Below are positions 1-8,266 of a stretch of 64,000 nt of DNA, piece by piece. Each line of letters begins with the position of its first letter. Position 1 is the stretch's first letter. The stretch lies in NCBI RefSeq assembly GCF_000240165.1, contig NC_017586.1:5035228-5099227 (forward strand), given 5' to 3'. The position numbers and the translations under genes were made by a program. Source of the DNA: Streptantibioticus cattleyicolor NRRL 8057 = DSM 46488 (lineage in GTDB: Bacteria > Actinomycetota > Actinomycetes > Streptomycetales > Streptomycetaceae). A model generated the notes under the pieces. The model saw only the letters and a program-made list of their open reading frames with translations, was not told where the DNA came from and searched no databases.

Positions 1-1
1 T

Positions 2-997
2 CAGCTCGCCGATCTCGGCCCGCTGCTGGACGCGCCGTCGGTGGACGATCCGAGCAAGAAGGTCCGCGACATCCTGATGCCGGGCACCGTCGACCTGGGC
101 ACGGTCAACGGCAAGTTCTGCAGCCTGCAATACGTCTACACCGTCTTCGGACTGTGGTATTCCGGAAAGCTCTTCAAGCAGCACGGCTGGACCGCTCCGA
201 AGACCTGGGCGGATTTCCTCTCACTCGGCGGCGAGATCAAGAAGGCGGGTATCGCCCCCTTCGCCCACCAGGGCAAATACCCGTACTACATCAACGTCGC
301 CATCGTCGACCTGATCATCAAGAACGGCGGTCTCGACACCCTCAAGCGGATCGACAGCCTCGACGACTCGGTGTGGGACGGGGACGCGGCCAAGCACGCC
401 ATCGAGGCGGTCTACGAACTCGTCGACAAGGACTACCTGCTCCCGGGCACCAACGGCATGACCCACATCGAGGCGCAGACCGCCTGGAACCAGTACCGGG
501 CGGCCTTCGTCCCGTGCGGCGCCTGGCTGGAGAACGAGCAGCTCAAGGCGACGCCGTCGGACTTCGAGATGACCTTCACGCCGATGCCCTCGCTGCCCGG
601 CGACAAGCTGCCCTTCGAGGCCATCCGGGGCGGGGCCAACGAGCCGTACATCGTGCCGAAGAACGCCAGGAACGTCGCCGGCGGACTGGAGTTCATGCGG
701 CAGATGCTCAGCAAGGCGGGGGCCACCGCGTTCGCCCAGACCGCCAACTCGCTCACCGTGGTCAAGGACGGCATCGACCCGGGCATCTCGCTGCGCCCCG
801 GCACCCGTTCCACGGTGACCGCGCTCAAGGCGGCCGGCGCCAACGTCTTCAACCCCACCTACATGTACACCGCCAGCTCCCTGGACGTGGACATGGGCAA
901 CGCCAGCGCCGAGCTGATGGCCAAGCGCATCAAGCCGGCCGAATGGCTCAATCGGGTCAAGGCCGCCACCCGCAAGGCGAAGAACGGCGGCGAATGA
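2..997 (+). CDS. ngcE: N-acetylglucosamine/chitobiose ABC transporter substrate-binding protein (5' end outside window)
   Basis: This is the C-terminal part (about 331 residues) of a family 1 extracytoplasmic solute-binding protein; the reading frame is open from base 2, so the start and any lipobox lie upstream of the window. The sequence has the carbohydrate-binding-protein look (WYSGKLFKQHGWTAPKTWAD, then GGANEPYIVPKNARN and a helical C-terminus). It is followed by two permease genes without a cognate ATPase, the arrangement of the Streptomyces ngcEFG operon, which relies on the shared ATPase MsiK. The next regulator and xylFGH genes match the known ngcEFG-rok7B7-xylFGH order. Role: capture of GlcNAc and chitobiose outside the membrane. 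The specificity is inferred from synteny and not from binding residues. Confidence 0.85.
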   Translation, partial: QLADLGPLLDAPSVDDPSKKVRDILMPGTVDLGTVNGKFCSLQYVYTVFGLWYSGKLFKQHGWTAPKTWADFLSLGGEIKKAGIAPFAHQGKYPYYINVAIVDLIIKNGGLDTLKRIDSLDDSVWDGDAAKHAIEAVYELVDKDYLLPGTNGMTHIEAQTAWNQYRAAFVPCGAWLENEQLKATPSDFEMTFTPMPSLPGDKLPFEAIRGGANEPYIVPKNARNVAGGLEFMRQMLSKAGATAFAQTANSLTVVKDGIDPGISLRPGTRSTVTALKAAGANVFNPTYMYTASSLDVDMGNASAELMAKRIKPAEWLNRVKAATRKAKNGGE

Positions 998-1035
998 GGT
1001 ACCGCTGAGGTATCCGTCGAGCGAGGATCGGCACG

Positions 1036-1074
1036 ACCGGTGGGGGCGCCATGACGCAGGGCGCCCCCACCGGT
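1036..1074 (+). terminator. Stem-loop between ngcE and ngcF
   Basis: Perfect 15-bp inverted repeat (1036-1050 pairing with 1060-1074) around a 9-nt loop, 38 bases after the ngcE stop and without a T-run. Such a stem between a binding-protein gene and its permeases commonly leaves most transcripts ending, or stabilised, after the binding-protein gene. That role is inferred from position. Confidence 0.7.
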
Positions 1075-1133
1075 GGAGTCACGCAGCGCACCCGTCACCG
1101 GCCGCGGGCCGGCTCAGCAGCAGGGGCTAAGCC

Positions 1134-2066
1134 ATGCGACACCGCAAGTATCCGTTCATCGTGGGGTTCCTCGTGGTCCCGGTGGCGCTCTACGCGCTCC
1201 TGGTGATCTGGCCCTACCTGCAGACCTTCGGCTACTCGCTCACCGACTGGTCGGGCGAGTCCCAGGTGATGCACTTCGTGGGCCTGCGCAACTACACCAC
1301 CCTCTTCGGCGACGCGGTCTTCGTCAAGGCGCTCCTGCACAACGTGCTGCTGCTGATCTTCCTGCCGCTCGTCACCATCCTGCTGGCGCTCTTCTTCGCC
1401 TTCATGCTCAACGTCGGCGGACGCGGCACCACCGGCGGGGTGCAGGGGGTGCGCGGCGCCGCCCTGTACAAGGTGATCTTCTTCTTCCCCCAGGTGCTCT
1501 CCATCGCCATCCTCGCCGTCCTCTTCCAGGCGGTCTACCGCAGCGACGGCGGCGGCCTGCTCAACGGCGTCCTGCTGAAGCTGGGGCTGGAGGACGCCCA
1601 GCACCCCATCGAATGGCTCAACGACCCCGGCCTGGTGCTCTGGTGCATCCTGGCGGTGCTGGTCTGGTCGGGCGTCGGCTTCTACCTGGTGCTCTTCTCG
1701 GCCGCCATGCAGTCCATCCCCAGGGACATCTACGAGGCCGCGCTGCTGGACGGGGCCGGCCGCTACCAGACGTTCTTCCGGGTCACCCTGCCGCTGCTGT
1801 GGGACAGCGTCCAGACGGCCTGGGTCTACCTGGCGATCGCGGCGATGGACGCCTTCGCGCTGGTCTCCACGCTCACCCCGGGCGTCGCCTACGGGGGCGG
1901 CCCCGACCACCACAGCGAAGTCCTCGCCACCTATCTGATGCGGAACTTCCTCTTCTACGGCAAGAGCGGATACGCCTGCGCCATGGGCGTGGTGATCCTC
2001 TTCCTCACCCTCATCCTGTCGGCCGTGACGCTGCGGGTGACCCGCCGCGAGCGCATCGAATACTGA
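1134..2066 (+). CDS. ngcF: GlcNAc/chitobiose ABC transporter permease NgcF
   Basis: 310-residue MalF-type inner-membrane permease with about six hydrophobic segments, the first starting near residue 7. The cytoplasmic EAA loop that docks the ATPase is visible near residue 200 (EAALLDGAGRYQTFF followed by VTLPLL). The ATG at 1134 follows a G-rich ribosome-binding stretch. It sits behind ngcE across a strong stem-loop, and ngcG begins 14 bases after its stop, so the three form an operon. No ATPase gene is present, consistent with known use of the multiple-sugar ATPase MsiK. Substrate assignment rests on synteny. Confidence 0.88.
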   Translation: MRHRKYPFIVGFLVVPVALYALLVIWPYLQTFGYSLTDWSGESQVMHFVGLRNYTTLFGDAVFVKALLHNVLLLIFLPLVTILLALFFAFMLNVGGRGTTGGVQGVRGAALYKVIFFFPQVLSIAILAVLFQAVYRSDGGGLLNGVLLKLGLEDAQHPIEWLNDPGLVLWCILAVLVWSGVGFYLVLFSAAMQSIPRDIYEAALLDGAGRYQTFFRVTLPLLWDSVQTAWVYLAIAAMDAFALVSTLTPGVAYGGGPDHHSEVLATYLMRNFLFYGKSGYACAMGVVILFLTLILSAVTLRVTRRERIEY

Positions 2067-2080
2067 ACGGGGCAACCGGC

Positions 2081-3013
2081 ATGAGCACACCGACCACGGA
2101 ACCCACCCCCGCCGCGCCGCCGGAGCCCCGGCCGGCCCCGGCCCGTCCCCGGCCGAAGGAGGAGCGCTTCGCCGACGCGGGGGGCGTGCTCAACGTCTTC
2201 TCCCACGGCTTCCTGGCGCTGTGGGCGGTCATGATCGTGCTGCCGCTGGTGTGGATCGTGCTCAGCTCGTTCAAGACCGACGCCCAGATCGGCGGCAGCG
2301 CCTGGGCGTGGCCGGCCCACTGGTCCTTCGACGTCTTCGGCCGGGCCTGGGACAAAGGCATCGGCGGCTTCCTGCTGCACACCGTGATCGTGCTGGTCTT
2401 CTCGGTCACGCTCACGATGCTCTTCGGCTCCATGGCCGCCTACGTGCTCGCCCGCTACCCGTTCCCGGGGAACCGGTTCCTCTACTACCTCTTCGTCGCC
2501 GGCGCGATGTTCCCGGTGTATCTCGCCCTGGTGCCGCTGTTCTTCATGGTGAAGAACCTCGGCATGCTCAACAGTTACCAGGGGCTGATCCTGGTCTACG
2601 TCGCCTATTCGATGCCGTTCACCGTCTTCTTCATGCACTCGTTCTTCCGCACGCTGCCGACCGCGGTGCACGAGGCCGCCATGATCGACGGCTGCTCGCA
2701 CACCCGGGCCTTCTTCCAGGTCATGCTGCCCATTGCCAAACCGGGGCTGCTCAGCGTCGGCATCTTCAACGTGCTCGGCCAGTGGAACCAGTACATCCTG
2801 CCGTTGACCTTGATGCAGAAGCAGAGCGGCGCCGACTCCGACCGCTCGGTGCTCACCCAGGGCCTGGTCAACCTCATGCTCCAGCAGGGGTACAACGGCG
2901 ACATGCCCGCGCTCTTCGCCGGGATGACCATCGCCATGCTCCCGGTGCTCGTGGTCTACCTCTCCTTCCAGCGCCAGGTCCAGTCCGGCCTGACCGCGGG
3001 CACGCTGAAGTAA
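2081..3013 (+). CDS. ngcG: GlcNAc/chitobiose ABC transporter permease NgcG
   Basis: 310-residue MalG-type permease, partner of NgcF. The first ~30 residues are a proline/alanine-rich cytoplasmic tail (PTTEPTPAAPPEPRPAPARP), followed by the first membrane helix near residues 40-62 and five more. The EAA loop is at about residue 197 (EAAMIDGCSHTRAFF, then VMLPIAKPG). The ATG at 2081 is the first start after the ngcF stop. The open frame extends far upstream but that part overlaps ngcF in another frame and is not coding. The gene is last in the ngc operon. Confidence 0.88.
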   Translation: MSTPTTEPTPAAPPEPRPAPARPRPKEERFADAGGVLNVFSHGFLALWAVMIVLPLVWIVLSSFKTDAQIGGSAWAWPAHWSFDVFGRAWDKGIGGFLLHTVIVLVFSVTLTMLFGSMAAYVLARYPFPGNRFLYYLFVAGAMFPVYLALVPLFFMVKNLGMLNSYQGLILVYVAYSMPFTVFFMHSFFRTLPTAVHEAAMIDGCSHTRAFFQVMLPIAKPGLLSVGIFNVLGQWNQYILPLTLMQKQSGADSDRSVLTQGLVNLMLQQGYNGDMPALFAGMTIAMLPVLVVYLSFQRQVQSGLTAGTLK

Positions 3014-3254
3014 CGGCGGACGGCCCCCGCCCGTCGCGGCGCGGGACCCCTCGCGGCCGGGCCGGGCTCCCTCGCGGCGCTGCGTCACCCCTGCGTACGA
3101 TGTGTGCTCATCCGGGGTTGGTCCCGCTCAATCCCTTGACGGGCTCCAACCCCTGAGGCTCTGCTTAGAGTTCACATGTTGTAGACGACGGGGCCTCGTG
3201 AGGGTGCCCCGTGCGGTCGGGGCCGCCGTCGTGCGCCCGACGAGGCAGGAGTGG

Positions 3255-4457
3255 ATGGACGTGGAGACTCCGGGATCGCAGTCCTCGCTGCACCGGGCCA
3301 ACCTGGAGCGAGTGGTCCGCGCCGTACGGCTGGCCGGGTCGCTCACCCAGGCCGAGATCGCCCGCACCACCGGGCTGTCGGCGGCCACCGTCTCCAACAT
3401 CGTCCGCGAGCTGAAGGACACCGGCACCGTCCAGGTCACCCCGACCTCCTCCGGTGGCCGCCGGGCGCGCAGCGTGTCGCTGTCGGCGGAGGCCGGGATC
3501 GTGGTCGGCGTCGACTTCGGCCACTCCCACCTGCGGGTTGCGGTGGGCAACCTGGCCCACCAGGTGCTCGCCGAGGAGACCGAGCCGATCGACGTGGACG
3601 CCTCCGCCGCCGAGGGGTTCGACCGGGCCGAGGCGCTGGTGGGCCGGCTGATCGAGGCCACCGGCATCGGCCCGGGCAAGGTGATCGGGGTCGGCCTCGG
3701 CGTCCCCGGCCCGATCGACGTGGCCACCGGCGTCCTCGGCTCCACCGCGATCCTGCCGGGCTGGGGCGGGATCAACCCGCGCGAGGAGCTCTCCGGCCGG
3801 CTCGGCATGCCGGTGCACGTGGACAACGACGCCAACCTCGGCGCCCTGGGCGAGCTGGTGTGGGGGGCCGGCCGCGGGGTGCAGGACCTGGCGTACATCA
3901 AGGTGGCCAGCGGGGTCGGCGCCGGCCTGGTGATCAACGGCCGGATCTACCGCGGCCCGGGCGGCACGGCCGGCGAGATCGGCCACATCACGCTGGACGA
4001 GTCGGGGCCGGTGTGCCGCTGCGGCAACCGCGGCTGCCTGGAGACCTTCACCGCCGCCCGGTACGTGCTGGAGCTGCTGCGCGGCAGCCACGGCCCGGAG
4101 CTGACGGTGCCGGGCATGGTGCGGCTGGCCCGGGACGGCGACCCGGGGTGCCGCCGGGTGGTCGCCGACGTCGGCCGGCACGTCGGGATGGGGGTGGCCA
4201 ACCTGTGCAACGTGCTCAACCCCAGCCGTGTCGTGCTCGGCGGCGACCTCGCCGAGGCGGGAGAGTTGGTGCTGGCGCCGATCCGGGAATCCGTGGCGCG
4301 TTACGCGATTCCCAGCGCCGCCCGGCAGCTCGCGGTGGTTCCGGGGGCGCTCGGCGCCCGTGCCGAAGTCCTCGGCGCGTTGGCGCTGGTGCTCAGTGAA
4401 ATGGGCGATTCAACGCTTTTGGAGGAATCTGCTCCCGCCACGCTTGCGTTCACCTAG
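3255..4457 (+). CDS. rok7B7: ROK-family transcriptional regulator Rok7B7 (XylR-like)
   Basis: 400-residue ROK repressor. An N-terminal winged helix-turn-helix (about residues 29-55, LTQAEIARTTGLSAATVSNI) precedes a sugar-kinase-like ROK domain starting near residue 82 (GVDFGHSHLRVAVG). The ROK zinc motif is intact: GHI near residue 243 and C254-x-C256-x4-C261. It lies between ngcEFG and xylFGH, as in S. coelicolor SCO6008, whose loss is known to derepress xylFGH and alter carbon catabolite repression and antibiotic production. Two starts are possible: ATG 3255 is only 3 bases from AGGAG (3247-3251), while GTG 3261 has 9-base spacing; the difference is two residues. Confidence 0.9.
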   Translation: MDVETPGSQSSLHRANLERVVRAVRLAGSLTQAEIARTTGLSAATVSNIVRELKDTGTVQVTPTSSGGRRARSVSLSAEAGIVVGVDFGHSHLRVAVGNLAHQVLAEETEPIDVDASAAEGFDRAEALVGRLIEATGIGPGKVIGVGLGVPGPIDVATGVLGSTAILPGWGGINPREELSGRLGMPVHVDNDANLGALGELVWGAGRGVQDLAYIKVASGVGAGLVINGRIYRGPGGTAGEIGHITLDESGPVCRCGNRGCLETFTAARYVLELLRGSHGPELTVPGMVRLARDGDPGCRRVVADVGRHVGMGVANLCNVLNPSRVVLGGDLAEAGELVLAPIRESVARYAIPSAARQLAVVPGALGARAEVLGALALVLSEMGDSTLLEESAPATLAFT

Positions 4458-4483
4458 ATAACAAAGTGTGTCGTTGCCATCTC

Positions 4484-4504
4484 GTTAATAATTTACTTCT
4501 TGAC
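4484..4504 (+). promoter_or_regulatory. Candidate Rok7B7 operator upstream of xylF
   Basis: An AT-rich pocket stands out in the 120-base rok7B7-xylF gap. Bases 4484-4496 form a near-palindrome with 6-bp arms and one mismatch. Overlapping it, TTTACTTCTTGAC (4492-4504) agrees at every position with a consensus TTKAMKHSTTSAV that I remember being reported for Rok7B7. The consensus is from memory and unverified. A TTGACG box (4500-4505) that could be a -35 overlaps the 3' part, which would suit repression, but I found no convincing -10. Confidence 0.5.
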
Positions 4505-4577
4505 GGCATCACGTTTGCGGGAGTTGACTCACGTCCACCTCGGCCGCAATGTTGCGGCCCTGTCAGGGAGGTACCCC

Positions 4578-5675
4578 GTGAACACCACTCTGCGTCGTGC
4601 CGTCATCGCGACGGCGGCAGTGTCCATGGCGCTGTCCATGGCGGCCTGTGGCAAGGCCGGCGGCAGCAAGTCGAGCGCGGCCGACGTGAACACCGGCTTC
4701 CGGATCGGTCTGGCGCTGCCGGAGAACCAGACCACCCGGTACGAGGCGGTCGACCGCCCGGCCATCGAGGCCAAGCTGCACCAGCTGTGCCCCAAGTGCC
4801 AGGTGGACTACGAGAACGCGGCGCAGAACGCCAACACCCAGCAGCAGCAGATCGACACCCTGATCAACAAGGGTGACAAGGTCATCATCCTGGACTCCGT
4901 CGACTACAAGGCGATCCAGCCGTCGGTGGAGAAGGCCCACAGCAAGGGCATCAAGATCGTGGCCTACGACCGCCTCGCCCAGGGCCCGATCGACGCCTAC
5001 ACCTCCTTCGACAACACCGCGGTCGGCAAGGAGCAGGGCCAGGCTCTGCTCCAGGCGCTCGGCAGCAAGGCCAACCCCAAGGCCAAGATCATCATGGTCA
5101 ACGGCGACAAGGGCGACCCCAACGCCGCCCAGTTCAAGGCCGGCGCCCACAGCGTCCTCGACGGCAAGGTGGACATCGCCGCCGAGTACGACACCAACGG
5201 CTGGCTCGCCAACAACGCCAACAACGAGGTCTCCGGCGCCATCGCCCGGATCGGCAAGGACAACATCGCCGCGGTCTACTCGGCCAACGACGGCATGGCC
5301 GCCGGTATCATCAGCGCCCTTCAGTCGGCGCACATCAGCCCGCTGCCCCCGGTCGGCGGCCAGGACGCCCAGCTCGACGGCGCCCAGCGGGTGGTGGCCG
5401 GCACCCAGGCGTTCACCATCTACAAGCCGTACAAGGACGAGGCCGACACCGCCGCCCAGATGGCCATCGACGTGGCCACCGGCAAGTCCGTCTCGGTGGC
5501 CGACACCAAGGTCTCCAGCGCCACCACCAAGGACATCCCGGCCAAGCTGATCCCGACCACCATCATGACGGCCCAGAACGTCAAGCAGACCGCCATCGAC
5601 GGCGGGCTCTACAAGGTCGCCCAGATCTGCACCCCGCAGTACGCCGCGGCCTGCGCCAAGATCGGCCTGAAGTAA
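4578..5675 (+). CDS. xylF: Xylose-type ABC transporter substrate-binding lipoprotein
   Basis: 365-residue periplasmic-binding-protein I fold sugar receptor. It opens with a lipoprotein signal: a charged start, a hydrophobic stretch (VIATAAVSMALSMAAC) and lipobox cysteine at about residue 24. The RIGLALPENQTTRYEAVDRP segment and the D-x-V/D-x-A hinge pattern resemble D-xylose-binding XylF. The GTG at 4578 has an AGGGAG box 7 bases upstream; earlier starts in the frame lack this and a signal peptide. It is immediately downstream of the ROK repressor and upstream of xylG and xylH. Xylose as ligand is inferred from synteny with S. coelicolor xylFGH. Confidence 0.88.
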   Translation: MNTTLRRAVIATAAVSMALSMAACGKAGGSKSSAADVNTGFRIGLALPENQTTRYEAVDRPAIEAKLHQLCPKCQVDYENAAQNANTQQQQIDTLINKGDKVIILDSVDYKAIQPSVEKAHSKGIKIVAYDRLAQGPIDAYTSFDNTAVGKEQGQALLQALGSKANPKAKIIMVNGDKGDPNAAQFKAGAHSVLDGKVDIAAEYDTNGWLANNANNEVSGAIARIGKDNIAAVYSANDGMAAGIISALQSAHISPLPPVGGQDAQLDGAQRVVAGTQAFTIYKPYKDEADTAAQMAIDVATGKSVSVADTKVSSATTKDIPAKLIPTTIMTAQNVKQTAIDGGLYKVAQICTPQYAAACAKIGLK

Positions 5676-5712
5676 CCACCGCCCCCGGCGCGCCCGCCGG
5701 CACCCGGACCCC

Positions 5713-5755
5713 GGCCCCCGCCACCAGCGGCCGACCCCGCCGCGGGGCGGGGGCC
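5713..5755 (+). terminator. Imperfect stem-loop between xylF and xylG
   Basis: 10-bp arms (5713-5722 and 5746-5755) with a GC-rich interior that can pair further, about 40 bases past the xylF stop within a 252-base gap. Its position mirrors the stem between ngcE and ngcF, suggesting partial termination to favour binding-protein expression. No T-run follows. Confidence 0.45.
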
Positions 5756-5927
5756 GCGCCGGTGCCCGCCGCCGGGCCGTCACCGGCTGGTCCAACGGGG
5801 TCGGCGCGCCCCGCCGCGTTCTCGTAATTCCGCCGCACGATTCTCATACTTTCTTGCACAGCCCTCCGCGCCCGGCCGAGCCGGCGCGGCATCCCCCGCC
5901 GGTCAGGCGGCGAAGGAGATGGTTCAC

Positions 5928-6707
5928 GTGTCCGCTACGCCCGTGCTGGCGTTGCGCGGGGTCTCCAAGCGGTTCGGTGCCGTACAGGCGCTCACCGACG
6001 TCGAACTGGAGATCCACGCCGGTGAAGTGGTCGCCCTGGTGGGCGACAACGGCGCCGGAAAGTCGACGCTGGTGAAGACGATCGCCGGCGTCCACCCGAT
6101 CGATGAAGGCGTCATCGAGTGGGAAGGGCGGCCCGTGACGATCAACCGCCCGCACGACGCCCAGGGCCTGGGCATCGCCACCGTCTACCAGGACCTGGCG
6201 CTCTGCGACAACCTCGACGTCGTCCAGAACCTCTTCCTGGGCCGGGAGATCCGCCGGGTCGGTGTCCTGGACGAGGTGGAGATGGAGAAGCGCTCGCGCG
6301 AACTCCTCGACACCCTCTCCATCCGCATCCCCAGCGTCCGCATCCCGATCGCCTCGCTCTCCGGCGGCCAGCGGCAGACCGTGGCCATCGCCCGCTCGCT
6401 GCTGGGCGAGCCCAAGCTGGTGATCCTGGACGAGCCCACCGCCGCGCTCGGCGTCGAGCAGACCGCCCAGGTCCTCGACCTGGTGGAGCGGCTGCGCGAA
6501 CGGGGGCTCGCGGTCATCCTCATCAGCCACAACATGGTGGACGTCATGGCGGTCTCCGACCGGGTCGCGGTGCTGCGGCTGGGACGCAACAACGGGGTGT
6601 TCAACGCCCAGGACACCAACCAGGAACAGATCATCTCCGCCATCACCGGCGCCACGGACAACGCCGTGACCCGCCGTAAGGCGCGCACCGCGGAGGCAGA
6701 CAAGTGA
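5928..6707 (+). CDS. xylG: Xylose-type ABC transporter ATP-binding protein (single-domain)
   Basis: 259-residue ABC ATPase: Walker A GDNGAGKSTL (about residues 46-55), signature LSGGQRQTVAIARS, Walker B LVILDEPTAALG and the switch histidine in LISHNM. Most RbsA/XylG-type sugar ATPases, such as E. coli XylG, carry two ABC domains in about 500 residues. This one has a single domain, as in the actinobacterial XylG group, so a homodimer is expected. GTG 5928 is preferred because GAAGGAG (5912-5918) is 9 bases upstream, whereas an in-frame ATG at 5919 directly abuts that box. Its end overlaps the xylH start by four bases. Confidence 0.88.
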   Translation: MSATPVLALRGVSKRFGAVQALTDVELEIHAGEVVALVGDNGAGKSTLVKTIAGVHPIDEGVIEWEGRPVTINRPHDAQGLGIATVYQDLALCDNLDVVQNLFLGREIRRVGVLDEVEMEKRSRELLDTLSIRIPSVRIPIASLSGGQRQTVAIARSLLGEPKLVILDEPTAALGVEQTAQVLDLVERLRERGLAVILISHNMVDVMAVSDRVAVLRLGRNNGVFNAQDTNQEQIISAITGATDNAVTRRKARTAEADK

Positions 6708-8017
6708 GCAACAACCAGAACCTCGCGCAGCCCCCCGCGCCGGCCGGTGACAACGGTGTCGGCGCCGCCGCCGCGCCGCCGCCCGCCCCGGACGCCATCG
6801 TCGCCGTCGACCCCCGGCTGCTCGTCCGCGAGCAGGGGCTGGCCGGCTACCTGACCGAGTTCCGGCGCCGGATGCGCAGCGGCGACCTCGGCTCGCTGCC
6901 GGTGATCGTCGCCCTGGTCGTCATCTGGGGCGTCTTCCAGGGGCTCAACAGCGGCTTCCTGTCCGCCAACAACCTGTCCACCATCGCGTTCAACGTGGTG
7001 GGCACCGGCATGATCGCGGTGGGCATCGTCTTCGTCCTGCTGCTCGGCGAGATCGACCTGTCGGTCTCCTACGTCAGCGGGCTGGCCGGCGCGGTCTTCG
7101 CGGTGCTCAGCGTGCAGCACGGGGTCCCCGAGGGGCTCGCGCTCGTCCTGGGCCTGCTCACCGGCGCCGCCATCGGGGCGCTCCAGGGCTTCTTCTTCGC
7201 CAAGGTCGGGGTGCCCGCCTTCGTGGTGACCCTGGCCGGCTTCCTGGCCTGGAACGGCGCCATGCTGTGGGCGCTGGGCAAGACCGGCACCATCAACCTG
7301 CCGTCCGGCGGGCTGCTGTACACCCTGTACAACTACACCTTCTCCGACGTCGCCGCCGCCTACGGGGTCGCCCTCCTCGGTGTCCTGCTCTACCTGGGCG
7401 CCTCGCTGTGGGAGGCCAACCGGCGCCGCCGGGCCGGGGTGCCGTTCCGTCCGCTGCTGGACATCGTGCTCAAGACGGTGCTGCTGGCCGTGGTCGCCTT
7501 CGGCGCCGCCGTGGTGCTCAACCAGGCCGACGGGCTGCCGCTGTGCCTGCTGATCTTCCTGGTCGTGGTCGTCGGCCTCGACCTGGTGCTGCGCCGCACC
7601 ACCTACGGCCGCCGGATCTTCGCGGTCGGCGGTGGCATCGAGGCCGCCCGCCGGGCCGGCATCAACGTCGCCTGGATCCGCATCTCGGTCTTCATGATCT
7701 CCGGCACCATGGCGGCGGTCGGCGGCATGTTCCTGGCCGGGCAGGTCAACTCCGCCCAGTCCACCCAGGGCGGCGGCAACACCCTGATGAACGCCATCGC
7801 GGCGGCCGTCATCGGCGGCACCAGCCTCTTCGGCGGCCGGGGCAAGACATGGTCGGCGCTGCTGGGCGCGCTGGTCATCGTCTCCATCCAGCAGGGCATG
7901 TACATCCTCAACCTGGGCACCGCCATCCAGTACATGATCACCGGCGCGGTGCTGCTCGCCGCGGTCGTGGTGGACTCGGTCTCCCGCCGCACCCAGAAGG
8001 CGTCCGGACGGGCCTGA
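6704..8017 (+). CDS. xylH: Xylose-type ABC transporter permease
   Basis: 437-residue BPD_transp_2-type sugar permease with roughly ten or more hydrophobic segments. The N-terminal ~65 residues are a proline/alanine-rich cytoplasmic extension. The family's GLxxGxxxGxxxG-like segment (GLLTGAAIGALQGFFFAKVG) and a C-terminal glycine-rich AAAVIGGTSLFGGRGK motif are visible. The GTG at 6704 overlaps the xylG stop (GTGA), giving translational coupling. It is the last gene of xylFGH and is followed by a strong hairpin. Confidence 0.88.
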   Translation: MSNNQNLAQPPAPAGDNGVGAAAAPPPAPDAIVAVDPRLLVREQGLAGYLTEFRRRMRSGDLGSLPVIVALVVIWGVFQGLNSGFLSANNLSTIAFNVVGTGMIAVGIVFVLLLGEIDLSVSYVSGLAGAVFAVLSVQHGVPEGLALVLGLLTGAAIGALQGFFFAKVGVPAFVVTLAGFLAWNGAMLWALGKTGTINLPSGGLLYTLYNYTFSDVAAAYGVALLGVLLYLGASLWEANRRRRAGVPFRPLLDIVLKTVLLAVVAFGAAVVLNQADGLPLCLLIFLVVVVGLDLVLRRTTYGRRIFAVGGGIEAARRAGINVAWIRISVFMISGTMAAVGGMFLAGQVNSAQSTQGGGNTLMNAIAAAVIGGTSLFGGRGKTWSALLGALVIVSIQQGMYILNLGTAIQYMITGAVLLAAVVVDSVSRRTQKASGRA

Positions 8018-8070
8018 CGCCACCCGGTGCGCGGCGCGACACGCCCGCCGCGCGCCCCACCGCGCACCGA

Positions 8071-8111
8071 TGTACCCGGCGCGGGAGCCGTACGCTCCCG
8101 CGCCGGGTACA
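8071..8111 (+). terminator. Hairpin downstream of xylH
   Basis: Perfect 17-bp inverted repeat (8071-8087 with 8095-8111) around a 7-nt loop, 53 bases past the xylH stop. No T-run follows, as is usual for GC-rich actinomycete terminators. It separates xylFGH from dxs. Confidence 0.75.
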
Positions 8112-8266
8112 CGTACGTACGGTGCCGTGCCGCGACGCCCCGGCACCCACGGCGGTACCCCGCCCGGCGGCTGCCGCCGGAAGCGGAACATTAGACTCTT
8201 CGGACCGGCCGGCCGAGAACCGGCCGCTCACGGACCAGCCAGGTACGGACCAGCATGGAGGCAACG

